Shown: one piece after another, positions 23,401 to 34,806 of the stretch
Layout: every line of letters begins with the position of its first letter
Position numbering within the stretch: the stretch's first letter is position 1
DNA from: Ephydatia muelleri
Taxonomy: Eukaryota; Porifera; Demospongiae; Spongillida; Spongillidae
DNA: 64,000 nt
NCBI GenBank assembly: GCA_013339895.1
Contig: JABACO010000078.1
Location: forward strand, 1 to 64,000
Direction of reading: 5' to 3'
The notes under the pieces: model-generated
Seen by the model: only the letters and a program-made list of their open reading frames with translations
Database searches by the model: none
Told to the model about the DNA's origin: nothing
Made by a program: the position numbers and the translations under genes

Positions 23401-23774
23401 TGTTGGTCTTGTGAGTGTTATGGTGAGTATTGTTTTTGTAATCAGTTTTGGATGTGCTGGATTTGCAAGTGGGAGTGATGCAAAGGAAGTGTTGTCTGGT
23501 GCTACTCTCAAGACGACCTCTGGAAGGGGAACTCCAAGAGGAAGAGGAGGGCGTGGAGGTAAGTGGTTTCCTAGTATATTTTTATATGTCTTCCAGTGTT
23601 CACTTTGTTGCATGCTCAGGTGGTGGTGGTGGTGGTGATGGTGGTGGTGGTGGTGGTGTTAGGAAAGGTCAAGGAGGAAGTGGACACGGTGGCTTAAGGA
23701 GAGGTCGAGGAGTTCGTGGAGGATCTGGTGGTCTAGGAGGAAGCAGGGTTGGTAGCTTGGGTGGAATTGACTGA
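17465..23774 (+). CDS. Coiled-coil, PD-(D/E)XK-like, FunK1-like kinase and RGG-tail protein, eight exons
   Basis: Proposed exons: 17465-17515, 18963-19262, 19661-19871, 21241-22982, 23048-23141, 23285-23366, 23446-23558, 23620-23774. Each junction has AG/GT signals, all phases agree, and the total is 2748 bases, so 915 residues without a stop. Exon 1 is acidic (MQSDMDMESSSIDEDDQ). Exons 2-3 (residues about 18-187) are coiled coil built of KKEDELK and KTQLHEE repeats. Around residues 327-357 D...E-L-K (VDCCF... AELKHKG) resembles a PD-(D/E)XK core. A kinase-like domain follows: VLKCYK (about 490), HGDISPDNIL (about 570) and DFGLA (about 591), closest in my memory to FunK1-type kinases, which also carry an upstream nuclease-like part. 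Exons 7-8 are Gly/Arg-rich RGG repeats, usually RNA-binding. Start and exon 1 are the least certain; a candidate extra exon at 20531-20594 breaks phase and was left out. Introns hold satellite, palindrome and CA repeats. Confidence 0.65.
17880..17993 (+). repeat. Partial diverged copy of the palindrome's right arm
   Basis: GAAATGGTGT.CTA.GAA.TGTTGAAA.. and GCGATTCAAA.GA parallel the right arm of the adjacent 0.8-kb palindrome (about 18670-18780). It lies immediately before the palindrome, perhaps a nested or older copy. Confidence 0.5.
17997..18812. mobile_element. 0.8-kb foldback palindrome in an intron
   Basis: Two arms of about 400 bases, starting TATGGGACAGTTCACGCG and ending with its complement, match closely with a centre near 18395-18425. 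The single long frame across it (minus strand) is a consequence of the palindrome and resembles no protein. It lies in the first intron of the kinase gene and would form a long RNA hairpin if transcribed. Confidence 0.8.
20150..20485. repeat. CA-rich degenerate microsatellite in an intron
   Basis: About 330 bases of interrupted (CA)n with ATGCACACA and GTGTACACA variants, within the intron between exons 3 and 4 of the kinase gene. Long His/Thr frames here are repeat artefacts. Confidence 0.9.
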
Positions 23775-23848
23775 TCTCTTATGGGGTGATGATGACTAAA
23801 TTTATCGTTTTCTCATTTCATCTGTCATTACACTATTCATTACTTTAT

Positions 23849-24000
23849 TCCCGTCGCGACCGTCGCATTACTTTATTCCCGTCGCAATAGATCATTCCCG
23901 TCGCAACGTATCATTCCCGTCGCATTACTTTATTCCCGTCGCAACGGATTATTCCCGTCGCATATTACATTATTACTTTATTCCCGTCGCAATAAAGTAA
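23849..24000 (+). repeat. ATTCCCGTCGCA short tandem array, copy 1
   Basis: About eight units of 17-22 bases based on ATTCCCGTCGCAA with variable spacers such as TAGATC, CGGATT and TTACTTT. The same unit forms arrays at 34690-34806 (opposite strand) and 39676-40032. Confidence 0.85.
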
Positions 24001-24039
24001 TAAAGTAAGTTCCTGTTCCTGATTCCTGGTTCCTCTGTT

Positions 24040-24165
24040 CAGTCTTCATGTAGGGGACATCAGGGGCACTGACTATGATGGGGGCATCAGGGGCACTGAC
24101 TATGTAGGGGACATCAGGGGCACTGACTATGTAGGGGGCACTGACTGGTACCATCCACACTGGAG
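24040..24165 (+). repeat. Tandem repeat of GGGGCACTGACTATGTAG
   Basis: About four units of roughly 27 bases (GACATCAGGGGCACTGACTA plus TGTAGGG). The inverted counterpart adjoins the inverted CCCGTCGCA array at about 34600-34680, so both repeats travel together. Confidence 0.8.
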
Positions 24166-24177
24166 GTAGAGGTATTG

Positions 24178-24595
24178 TGGGTGACCTCTGCATGGGGTTA
24201 CCCCTTTCCTTTTTTTAAAAACCCATTTCCTCCCTCTGTTTGGAGCGTGTACACTTAGCAATATTTTCAAAGTCCCACTTTGTATGTACCCTTTATTTTG
24301 CAAGTGATTATCTCCGTGTAAGAACTTCATGTGACCCTTTATTTTGCATGTGATTATCTCCATGTAAGAACATCATGTGAGCTTGCCCCTTGGTGTCTGC
24401 CTTGTGGGCAACCTCTGCATGGGGTTACCCCTTTCCTTTTTTTTTAAACCCCTTTCCTCCCTCTGTTTGGAGCGTGGACACTTAGCAATATTTTCAAAGT
24501 CCCACTTTGTATGTACCCTTTATTTTGCATGTGATTTGCTTGACAATTACCAAATACAGTACTACCCAATGTACTGCAATATGGGCACTGAATAA
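24178..24595 (-). repeat. ~175-bp satellite, two-and-a-half copies
   Basis: Minus-oriented copies of the monomer at 36375-37830: blocks GACCTCTGCATGGGGTTACC, TTAGCAATATTTTCAAAGTC and CCTTTATTTTGCA recur twice, with a third partial unit. Confidence 0.85.
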
Positions 24596-24789
24596 AATAT
24601 TACCGACCATCATCAGCAGCACTGGATTAAAAATACCTGGTCCGGTGCACAGAATATCAGTGGCACAGTGGTAAGCTGTGGGCTATTGTGCTCGAGCCAC
24701 ACATATGTGTACCACGCCACACTTACAATTCTAGGTAAGATAGAGAATATGCAGGTATTATTTTTAAGTGTATTGCTTCCTCTGACCAG

Positions 24790-24905
24790 CAAGGGCCAAC
24801 CTGGTGGTGACATCAAGTCCTGGGGACAGTTTGGACAACTCTGTTGGCACCAATGTCTCCTTCACCTGCGATAGGCTGCACATTGATGACCCTGAAGTGG
24901 ACTGA
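24790..24905 (+). CDS. Possible C-terminal coding exon of an unidentified gene
   Basis: After a pyrimidine-rich acceptor (CTTCCTCTGACCAG) the frame reads ARANLVVTSSPGDSLDN, then SVGTNVSFTCDRLHIDDPE, and stops at 24903-24905. The composition looks like real protein, but no upstream exon or family was identified, so this is tentative. It could belong to an alternative 3' end of the kinase gene or to a separate gene. Confidence 0.25.
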
Positions 24906-25450
24906 CTGCTATAAAGTGCTGAAGATACTAGTCTTGGTGGCTGCACAGTTTGACTGTGGAGTATGGAATTTTTAGGATGGCTGAATTCTTACAAATGATG
25001 TAATATAATGATGTCATTGTGTTGTGACTCCATTACATGCCCACCCCTTCAATTCCCTGTAGGATCTTGCATATACGGGATGTGTATAAATGAAGTATGA
25101 TATCAAGCAGATGTACAAAATCTGACTATACTGCTGCACCTCATTACTTGATGAATTGATTGACTTGTAATTCAATTTGCTCTTTTTGATTATTTTGATC
25201 TAATATCAAATGCTGCAAAATACAGTTCAAAACTATATATATGAATTGTCATCTTCGATGTGGTTAGCTAAATTGTGTGTGTGGGGGAAGAAGGGGGAAA
25301 CCTTGGGCAGTGCAATGTCTGAATGGAATCATAAAGTCATTAGTATATTAATAAATTTCATTGCCATCTAAGCAATGACATCAAATCACTGGTGTAGTGT
25401 GAGGTAGTGTGCACAGTGTCACTGCGCGAAGGCATACCGTATGCGGCGTT

Positions 25451-26783
25451 CACAGCGAAACCGTTACATGGACACGGTAACGTCTCATCACGTGACCTTA
25501 CCCGTCTCTTTGATGTAGGCGGATACCGTTGAAATCAATTTCAACGGGCCGTCTGTGGACTGAGAGTGGACGGTAACGTCTCTTTCCCCGTCACTCTGTC
25601 ACGTCATTTATACGTTAAAATCCGTCACTTCGGCAAATCGACGGTTAAAGAGGTTCGCTTTTTACCGTGTCGTACCGTCGGTACGTTTTAGGCACCGCGC
25701 CGCTTCTACCCATGCAGCACCACACTATCACATGCACCTTTCTCAGATTCTGACGCAGTTTTGACAAAGTCATTGTACAAATACATAGGCATGTACGAAA
25801 GGGAAACGCAAGTATTATGCTTGGTCTCTGTACGTATTGATGTACAAAACAACTGAATACTGGTAGGATTCTGTCCTGTTGAAAGATATGATTATAGGAT
25901 GAGAACCACACGAAGTACTTGCTTCATCACAATTGTGGTTAGGTTACTGATGACACGAGCGTGAACCTGTATGACAGTCGCACAACTCTCTCGTCATCAA
26001 ACCTTCATCCGTTACAAAAAGGTGAGAAAAAGAGATTCTTTTGCACATACCTCATTGCGCTCCAAAGACAAACAAAGTAACTTCGACTGTAAGCGAGGAA
26101 ACAAAAATCATAAGCCCAACAATTATAATACAACAACTTACAGATTGGAAAGAGTATACCGTAATGCATGAAGGCACAACTCTCTTGCCAGCAAACGTTC
26201 ATCTGATACAAAAAAAAGAGATCCTTGTGACACATTGACATACCTCATGGCGCTCCAGAGTGCGCTCGTGGAAAGGTAAGCGAGAGGAAAAACAAGTATC
26301 AGATATCAACTTACATAACGAAAAGCACGTACTTCCGCGTTACAACCTATTCCTGTAGACTGAAAGAAGGGGGTTCGTCACAACAAAAATGGCGCCTACC
26401 GACACATTTACCTGATGAGGCCACGCCCGTGAAGGTCCGCACCTCCCAGGAGACCAGTATGCGTGTTCCATCTGGTGATTTTGAAGCATTCAGGACACAT
26501 ACATGTAGATCTACACACGTATTCCGATTCCCCACAGTGGTGACAGTAGCGTCGCTTGCCGCCCATTTTCACTTATTCCAGTCAGAATAATAATACTAAT
26601 AATCATGTAACCATGACGTCAATAACTATGTGGACGGTACCGTGCTGTAGCGTTCGTCGATTACCATTGCACACACACGGGCACCGTCACTAAACGTTGC
26701 CGTGACATTTACGTAGAAGCCCGTCATGTTCGAAAGAGACGGAGTACCGTTGCAACCCGTCTCCGGATAGCGGTTTCGCTGTG
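25451..26783. mobile_element. CMC-like DNA transposon with CACAGCG termini
   Basis: The left end CACAGCGAAACCG and the right end CGGTTTCGCTGTG are inverted repeats with further paired blocks inside (ACGGTAACGTCTC against GAGACGGAGTACCGT). GTT precedes the left end (25448-25450) and follows the right end (26784-26786), a 3-bp target duplication. CAC-type termini with 2-4-bp duplications fit the CACTA/Mirage/Chapaev group; that is inference. Inside, a block of about 90 bases (CATACCTCATKGCGCTCCA) is duplicated about 190 bases apart. No transposase is recognised, so it is probably non-autonomous or carries only a small gene. Confidence 0.7.
26412..26566 (-). CDS. Cysteine-rich exon-like ORF inside the CACAGCG element
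   Basis: From the ATG at 26566, leftwards, the frame gives MGGKRRYCHHCGESEYVC then CMCPECFK, followed by GLLGGADLHGRGLI up to AG/GTAAAT, a good donor at 26411-26410. The C-x2-C...C-x3-C-x-C-x2-C spacing suggests a small zinc-binding fold. No second exon could be found, so whether it is translated is unknown. It might be the remnant of an element-encoded DNA-binding protein. Confidence 0.3.
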
Positions 26784-26786
26784 GTT

Positions 26787-28254
26787 GTATATTGCATTGA
26801 TATTACACGAAACTGGTCTGCAATCGTCGCGTATGCAGTTTTAGGTACGACTGGAATGCAGACTCCCGATAACTCCGGATACGGATACATTGTATATACG
26901 TATGATATCAGGTCTGCATACGACCTCTGTATATCAATCAGTATACGTTTCATGACCGTATACTGACTCTTGTAACGTTTCAGCATACGTTTTGATGTCT
27001 GCATGCAGAGTTCGGTATACGAGTGGTTATCGTAGCATATCCCGATCTGCATTCGGCTACTATATCCATTCCCAATAAGTCAATAACCAGTAATAACATG
27101 AGTTGCAAACTTTATATAATGGAATTACAACGACATGAATAAGCAGTACGAAATTCTGCTTTCTATACTTCTTTCCTCCACCATCCATGCAGCTTTGCAT
27201 CCATTCGGTCCTGGAGTTGAAGTAATGTGCGCGTCAAGTCAGTAGCCGCGGATAAACATCCATGACTTACTGGAAGCAACTAAAACGCTGTGTACATAGA
27301 GTGCGCATAGCAAGTTCTTCAGCGGGTAGTACTTGCCTTTTCTAGGGCAGGTTCGATCCTTTGTTTAGTAGTGGAGCAGTGGTATTATGCTGTGCTTGCT
27401 GTCGGCTTTCTGTATTAAAGAACACGCTACGGTAAATGTCAAAACGGTACACATTTTCCAACGTACATGTCAATGAGTTTACTTGCCAAGCGTACGTTCG
27501 ATTTCTGTCTTCAAGCGGTGTACTAGTACTTCTATTGAGCTATTTATTGTAAAGAACACGGCATTGTAAAGACTCTACCTTTTTATGTTTTCATCGTAAA
27601 TCGATTTGCCTGGTTTGAGTTTAAAAGAACACTGTCACACGTTCAACACTTACTACGATCCCTGCACAAGTGAATTCCAACGTAGAATTTCCACGCAGCA
27701 GCGAGTTCATTTTTTTTTTGACACGCGAATAACTACGGAAGATGAAACGCTTGGCCAAAATGAGCATCATTACACAACCATAACGACCACTTACCTTCGT
27801 TGATCTCTCTGCCTAGCTTACTGCCTCGCCCCTAACCGCCAAAATACACGTGACGCGACTAAAGATTATACTTTTAATAACCTCCAATCAAAGCCTACCT
27901 GAGGTTCTAAGCCCGAAATGTTTTCTGCGTATGCATGATCAGATCATTGATGTATGTGTGTATATGCTTTTTCTAGCGGCCTACAAACAATTTCAGTAGG
28001 CCTGGAACTTTTTTTTTTACACCAGGGCGTCAAGACAACTGGCTGTCACGGTCATGCAGTGTTAAGCTGTGATTGACTTGCTCCGTCGATGAGCGCACCA
28101 TGTATGTCACACCCACGTCGAGAGCTGTGCTGATGATGTGGTCGGAGAGCATCAGTGTACAGGGGCTGATATCTAAGAGGAGGATTGCAGGTCAGAACCG
28201 CGATATGAAAAGCAGGGGGAGGGTGCCTGTACGCTTCAGGCCCGATACGTATAG
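26787..28254. other. Intergenic sequence
   Basis: 26790-27070 is dense in GTATAC/CGGATACGGATAC-like words, similar in flavour to 32820-33060, without a definable unit. At 27345-27357 GGTTCGATCC resembles a tRNA B box but no clover-leaf can be drawn. No gene seen. Confidence 0.35.
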
Positions 28255-28385
28255 AGGAAGGGGGGGGGGGGGGGGGGGGGGGGAGGAGGAGGAGGGTGCT
28301 GCCTAGCGGAAGAGGGGGAGGAACCTTATATGAAATGGTGTGGGAGGGGGGAGGGGGGGAATGGGGTTGCAACCCCACCCCCCTG
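28255..28385. repeat. Poly(G) tract and G-rich low-complexity block
   Basis: A run of about 23 G at 28260-28282, followed by GGAGGAGGAGG and further G-rich sequence. No gene. Confidence 0.9.
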
Positions 28386-29929
28386 TATCCGCCCATGGTG
28401 TACTGTACTCCCCCACAATAATGTATGTCACTGATTTGTGACTGCAGCAGCTTCTTCTAAACAACCACATGCTGTCACCATATGTCTCCTGGCCTAGCCG
28501 GCCTCAGCTAAACAGTTAAACGTAATGCCCACCCACCGCCCCAAATGTGCACTTCATTTTCTGTTGTATGTGTGTGCATGCCCTTAGGTATTAAATACAT
28601 GTTTCTGTTTGTTGAGTACAACAAATGTGACAGAAACTTAGCTCCCTCCCAAATGCAAGGGCATAGACTAGTTTTTAAGGGTAGGGGGGGCTATATGTAA
28701 TTAATTTTGCGTGCGCGTGGGTTTTGTTTGTGAATACGATGTTGTTGCTCTCCTGGCTTGCTACACAGAAACCAAACAGTTGTACACTTCCAACTACAAG
28801 TGTGTAACGCAATTGTAAAACGTGCGTGTGACTCTATTGAATAGCGCGCACTTTACAATTGATTATTAACAACTTCAGAAATTTTAATAACTCAACTGCA
28901 AAAATCTGGGGGGGGCTAAAGCCCCCCTGCCCCCCCTCCCCCCCCCCCCCCCCCCCCCTTGTCTACGCCCTTGCAATGTGGTTGGCTGGACAGAATGTGA
29001 TGCTGCCACATGCTTAGTCTAAACTTTTCTGTGTTGGTGTTTGGTGAATTTTTTAGGCAGATTCCAGTTGAATTTTCATTGACAGCGAGACAGGACAACA
29101 GAACAAGATGTTGAACTGGAGAGTTCAAGACACAAAATGGAACTGTTCATGTGTGTGTCTTTTGTAATGTGATGTGGGAGTGGTTTTTCTGTAGGTTTTT
29201 CCAGGAGCCGTGTGAGGGCCCACCCCTCCAAGTGCATACACATGGCTCGTTCTGTGTTGTGTTGTAATGCTATGTCTATGTGGTTATGTGTGAGCGTGCA
29301 AAATGAATTTGAACCAAATTGATGATTGACAGGGCGGTGGGGGGCATCACGTGGTGCAGCACATGGGGAGGGAGGGTACCATGAGTTTCATGCACCCATG
29401 ATGTGTCAAGCGTGTGAGTACACTTACCTTGTTCGTTGTATAGTGTTCATGTGTAATATGCAAACGCATTCACAGACAGTTGTGCACAGAGTCTGCATCT
29501 CCCAGGTGACTATGAGTACATTTGTTTCAGCTGGAAAGAAACAAATGTACAGAAATCGTAACACACACACACACACACACCACACACACACACACACACA
29601 CGCGCGCAACTTTGTATCCCACTCGTAGGACTCATCGACATCTGGTTTGGATTTTCAGGCCCACCTTGTCATCAAGGAACACCATTAAATATATATTAGT
29701 ACACCATTGTAGATTCAATTTGTTAAACTCACACTGTCATGACTTATATATGTTCACTTGTCACATGGTGCATGGGAACCAGAGACCTCAAACCAATGCT
29801 TTCAGTCTGCCAATGCATAGTCCAAACTATGCAACACTAGTACTAATGTCATCCACTCTGACCCGGCTTGTGTAGTGCATGATGAAATCATGCTGGAACC
29901 TAGCTTTAATTTAGAATCGGTGTTGTAAG
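28386..29929. other. Intergenic sequence with poly(C) and CA runs
   Basis: Holds a G..C fold at 28905-28958 (GGGGGGGCTAAAGCCCCCC followed by a long C run) and interrupted (CA)n at 29563-29602. No coding sequence recognised. Confidence 0.4.
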
Positions 29930-30545
29930 GATTGTTATTGTGCCCCGCCCACATTATAATACACTTGTTTTAACGCTTATAGTCGACTTAAGTGCAACAG
30001 AAATCGACTCAGCGAGGTACATTTCACTGTATTCTGAAAAAGGTAAAGTTTGGTCCTGCTAAAATATCGCCGAGATCAGAATTAGGGCTCATATATAAAC
30101 TGCAATTGAGCACTGCATGCAATAACTGAAACTGCAGTACACAGAAATTCATTCCGTTATTGCTTTCCAATGTATTCTGTACTTATATACTTGCATTATA
30201 ATTATTTACTGCCGATTACCCGGCCTAAGATAGTATCATCTCTGATCTGTCAATGACCTCGGTCATTATAATATTTAAAATCGGTCATTGAGCACTTGGT
30301 TGAAAGTATGCAACACTACCAGCGTCGTACCACGTCATTTCAACTTTGGCTTTGTGCAACAGATATGTTCAGCGAGTGACTCACTGACATCTGTTCGATG
30401 ATATCTTTGGACATCAATTTCATTGTTATTGTGCCCCGCCTACACTGATATAGCCGACTTAATATATAATTTTTACGTGCAATACAACGCACGGATATAT
30501 TCCATTGTGTAACGAATGTTTTAAAGGCACAGAATAACTGTGGTC
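29930..30545 (+). repeat. Direct repeat pair around ATTGTGCCCCGCC
   Basis: ATTGTTATTGTGCCCCGCCC at about 29932 and again at about 30423, each followed by similar words (AGTCGACTTA / AGCCGACTTA, GTGCAA). The two copies are about 490 bases apart; possibly ends of one element or a tandem duplication. Confidence 0.5.
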
Positions 30546-30849
30546 GTTCTGTTCAGATTATAATAATATACATAAAATCATATTACAATTCATAGGCATA
30601 TATCATAATGTATAATTAAAAGATTGAGTTATGTGTGAGATCCTTTAATAGTACCTATTGATAATCCTATGTCCCCTAAATATTTGGTTTACTTTAGTAA
30701 TGATACATTGATAGTTAATTTTTGCAGTCCACTATAAGTATTTGCTGTGAGAAGTTTGAGGTATTATTGTGTGTATACAAACTGAGCATAGTCATGTGTA
30801 AAGATGGAGTGGGCGGGGGTGGGGATAGGGGGCACTTGCAGTTTTTTTC

Positions 30850-30915
30850 TTATTATAATGAAGTGGTTAGAGAATCATAGCATTGGCCTCTGTACGTTCG
30901 ATTCTCCGAGCTTCC
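30850..30915 (+). other. tRNA-like (possible SINE) segment
   Basis: AGTGGTTAGAGAATCATAGC resembles an A box and ACGTTCGATTCTCC a B box at tRNA-like spacing. The stems do not pair well enough for a functional tRNA. May be the head of a tRNA-derived SINE. Confidence 0.25.
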
Positions 30916-31589
30916 ATTGTACCAGAAAAATGTAAAGAATTTTGAGCCACAGTCTCATTCCAGATCAGAACAGAAACCTGTACTAATGAATGTGCTTATA
31001 TGCTTCCAGATTGTTCCATATATGGCTTGTTGACATGTAGTTGCAGCAAGGTTTGAGGTAAGTATGAATATGATTAGGTGTGCATAGTGTGTGTGTGTGT
31101 GTGTAGTTTGCGAGTGATTGAGACAGCCATAGGATTCTTCAAATAACAGTTTGGAACAGGAATATACAAAGCAATTCAGCATTCAAATAAAATGTATCAA
31201 CAAAAGTCCATTGGTTGCAGCTGTGAGGTGCTCTATCTGCTCTTATCAGCAGCTCAATTGTTCCAGGGTCTGCATAAACTGATCATATGACTCAAATTAC
31301 ACCTTCCAAAAAGAAGCATCCATAAAGACTAGAGTTTATTTTAAAAAACCATCCCAGTGGCACATTCCACCCCCCCCCCCCCCCAAGTCTCCTGCTGCCT
31401 CCGGCCAAGCAGGATTAAGAAGTATTAGTCTTACCTGAAAAGCAAACTTCTCAGCTTTGCTCCCAGACCAGATCGCAATGGGTAAGCTTAGAGTCCTTCT
31501 TCATAGACCCTAACTGGTAGAGTTATGCCCATCCCATACACCATTTGTACTTCTGTCAAAAATACCTTGTCATGGGCGTCCCCAGCTTT

Positions 31590-31935
31590 TCTGGAAGGGG
31601 GGGGGGGGGGGGGTGCTGTCCGCTTTCGGCCGATTCAACCAGTTGGGGGGGGTGCTGTCCATTTTCGTCGGCCGATTCAACCAGCGGGGGGGGGGGGGGG
31701 GTGGGGGGGGGGGGGGGGGGGGGTGGGGGGGGGGGGCGGGGGTGGGGGGGAGGAGGGGGGGGGGGGGGGGGGTGCTGTCCGTTTTTGGGCCGATTCAACC
31801 AGTGAATGGTCAGATGTTGTCAACTTTCAGCCAGTGCAGTGGGGTGGCATGTATGTAAACAAGGGGGGGGGGGAGGCGCCATTACGAGGGGGGGGGGGGT
31901 GCGCCATTACCGTAGGGGGGGGCGCCATTCACCCC
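31590..31935 (+). repeat. Very G-rich tandem repeats
   Basis: Repeats of GTGCTGTCC.TTTTCGGCC plus GATTCAACCAG separated by long G runs, expanding to about 110 nearly uninterrupted G with T/C/A punctuation at 31685-31770. Further GGGG.GGCGCCATTACG units to 31935. Predicted to form G-quadruplexes. Frames are artefacts. Confidence 0.85.
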
Positions 31936-33867
31936 TGGGGACGCCCATGCTTGTTCACCCATGTTTTAAATTCAACTCACTTTGAATATGCCCGGCGTGT
32001 ATGAAAAGCATGTTTTCTAGGATAGAGAAAATCCACACAAGAAACATGTGCACATGCAACTGAGCAACTGACTGTCAGTTGTGTTCCATCATGATTTGTG
32101 TGTTGAATGAAGTATGTATTATAACCTGAATCAATTCCATCTCTGATGTGGGGTCATCAATATCTAACGAGGCTGCCAGTGGAGAGAATACATACGTACA
32201 TGTAACAGACAGTACACATACCCATAGCACACAATGGTACCTTAAAGTTTATCTGAGCAGATACGAAAGACTGTCTGTGTATACATGATCCGAGTATGTG
32301 TGCAACATGTGCGCGTGTGTTGTGTGTGCACATGCATGTGTGTGAATGCGTGCGAGTGTATGTACGTGTGTGTTCAAAAAGTATAATAAACATCTAACCC
32401 GCAAATCAACCATCTCCTATGTGTTAGTCCCCATTTCCGCGTCCAGCAACCTGTTATGAGACATCGTTTTAGTTCGGGAATAGGTGCGTGCCGCGGCTAT
32501 ATTATCTCTGGCATTTCTCTGCTATGTCTGAAAGGCAAGTTACCCCATCGGCATGCATGCTACGGGGAAGTACTCCATGCATGCTGTTAGATAGAATTGA
32601 CTAACCCCTCCAAACTTCGAAGTGCTTCCCCCTCGGCTTCCCCTCTACGGTCTATTTTAAGCTAAGTGCTAGTCACGTGATACAGATAATTATTTAAAAA
32701 AAGATTATTATGAATGATGTCTGCTGACCAAGCCACCAAGGATTAAAGCTACAGTAGCTCCATCACAGCTGTCCGCAGACAAGCGCGTTGCTTCTTTATA
32801 AGTGCTGCACAAGAAGCTTATACAGGCATGCGTATTTCCACTTGTTAAATCGATCCGCATTTCCCATTCTTACTTACTGCTCCGCATTCGGCCCCTCTAA
32901 ATACTGCACAGCATTCTGCTCTTCATACTAGTCTTCTCACATACGAGTCCCCATATGTATCCGGATACTAGAGCTTCTGCATACGTATCCGTATATGACT
33001 TAGTATACAGTGTCTGCGCTACTCTGTATACGGTATACTTCCGCGCAGTGTGTGTAGCTAATCATTTAACATATGTGACACTGGTCAGCTAACAGGAACC
33101 CAATACCAATCTCTGGTTTTTAGTAGTAAATAGTTGTATGAGTTCCAAGTGGTGGTGAAAACCGCAATATTGTTGTGAGCTAAGTACACTCACTTCAGAG
33201 GCGGATCCAGGGGGGGGGGAGGTGGCCATGGCCCCCCCTTCCGGAACACTAATTAAATATTCATAATGTGTACTGTAATATAGACGACCACCCTTGTGTT
33301 TGTTTTTACTTGGCCCCCCCCCCCCTCTTTCAAAAATTGGTGAAGAACTAATCTAACGCATCCAAACATACTTCACAATGCCCCAGAAATTGCTCCCACA
33401 ATACACTGCTCTTGTACGCACATCACCCATGCCCAGTGATCGACCTGCCCATTTTTCTAACAACCCCTTCCTTTTATGCAGCTCTGTCAGCAGGGCATGC
33501 ACGGATAACCCAGACTTGGATAGTTTATTTAAAATTATTCCCTCCCTATATCCAAATTAGCTCGTGGAGCAGACCCTCCCCCCCCCCCCCCCGGGCAGGT
33601 GAGCATTAAATTGTTGGATATGCAATTTATGTGGGAGGCAAGGAATACATAAAAAGAACTATTTGGGATAAAAACACAATTAGTTTAATGTGAGTGAGAC
33701 ATTATCACATTATCACATACAAATAGGCGGAGCACTGGAAGAAGGAAGAGGAGGAGGAGACAATGTTGGTAGGGATTTTAAATTTACAAATAATTTAACT
33801 AGGGGTAAGGGTTGAGGAGACGATGTTGGTAGGGATCTTTACATCGGATATACTGTCACTGGTATTG
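31936..33867. other. Intergenic sequence
   Basis: No gene recognised. A GAGGCGGATCCAGGGGGGG motif with matching C-rich stretch lies at 33200-33325; a duplicated word GTTGGTAGGGAT occurs at 33762 and 33823. Confidence 0.35.
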
Positions 33868-34390
33868 GGGGTAATCTGTTTATTCCCGGTCGTCCATCTT
33901 TTTCTTTTTGTTGTATGGCCCTAAAGGGAAGTAATGGTGATTTTCATCTTACCAGTGCAAACATATTTTAACCTACTTTTCTCTACATATGAGTTAGGCT
34001 GCTGCTTCCTTCTCCCCCTCGGAATAATGTTGCTTGGTGTGATATTAGCTAAAAAGTGAAGTGGTGAAGTGACAGATGTGTCGGATGTGTAATTGTCATT
34101 CTTACCTAGAGGACACCACGAACAGCAAGGGGGACCTCACGAGGTACTGCAGCTGTACGATGTGTGTATATTGTGTGGTATTTGAGTTTGAAAATGAAAT
34201 TTTGATTATGTGTGAAACTTGAACTGCAGAGATGGTTAAATGAGTCATTTCAGTCTTACCTCCTGTTCCTTCTGGGGCTGGGCGGGGGGCATCTAATGCA
34301 GAAAGAGAGTAATTTCAGGGTGATTTATTAGTTTTTTTTCCGTCTTACCTCCTGCTCCTTCAACTGGGGCTAGGCGGGGGCCAGCAAGGA
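33868..34390 (-). pseudogene. Inverted partial copy of the proline-rich gene
   Basis: Reverse complement of 35816-36343 at very high identity by eye, including the acceptor/donor signals and the terminal exon (PYNKKKKMDDRE, with K for N at one site). It lacks the first exon's coding sequence: similarity breaks at 34390, where a 55-base segment follows in the opposite (plus) orientation. It would be read leftwards. Without a start it is probably non-functional. Confidence 0.7.
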
Positions 34391-34446
34391 TACGTCCACC
34401 CCCATCAGGGGTCCTCATGCTGGTTCGGCCCCCTTAGCTCGGCCCC
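34391..34446 (+). repeat. 55-base direct copy of part of the proline-rich exon
   Basis: TACGTCCACCCCCATCAGGG onwards matches 35732-35787 in the same orientation, although the sequence to its left is an inverted copy. It marks the breakpoint of the rearrangement. Confidence 0.75.
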
Positions 34447-34559
34447 TTAGCTCGGCCAACGAGATATATGTAAAGATGAGACATGTACATGTATATGTAT
34501 AATAGTGTACAAAAGTATATGACATTCATAGACCGGCGTTCCTAGGCCTGCCCAGGCAA

Positions 34560-34806
34560 GCCTTTTCCTGCCCAGACATAGTCAGGGCCCTGATGACCCC
34601 TAGTGCCCCTGATTTCCAGTGCCCCCTACATAGTCAGTACCCCTGATGTACCTACATAGTCAGTGCCCCTGATGTCCCCAACATTAGTCAAATGAATGGT
34701 CTATTGCGACGGGAATAATCCGTTACGACGGGAATGATTTATTGCGACGCGAATAAAGTAATGCGACGGGAATAAAGTAATGCGACGGGAATGGTACGGG
34801 AATGAT
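34560..34806 (-). repeat. Inverted composite: CACTGACTATG and CCCGTCGCA arrays
   Basis: TAGTCAGTGCCCCTGATG units (about 34610-34680) are followed by TGCGACGGGAAT units (34692-34806). This is the reverse complement, in reverse order, of 23849-24165. Confidence 0.85.

Noticed and set aside
27345..27357. B-box-like GGTTCGATCC as a tRNA gene
   Set aside because: No acceptor stem or convincing A box could be paired around it.
31545..31805. Gly/Pro-rich frames on both strands
   Set aside because: Caused by poly(G) tracts.
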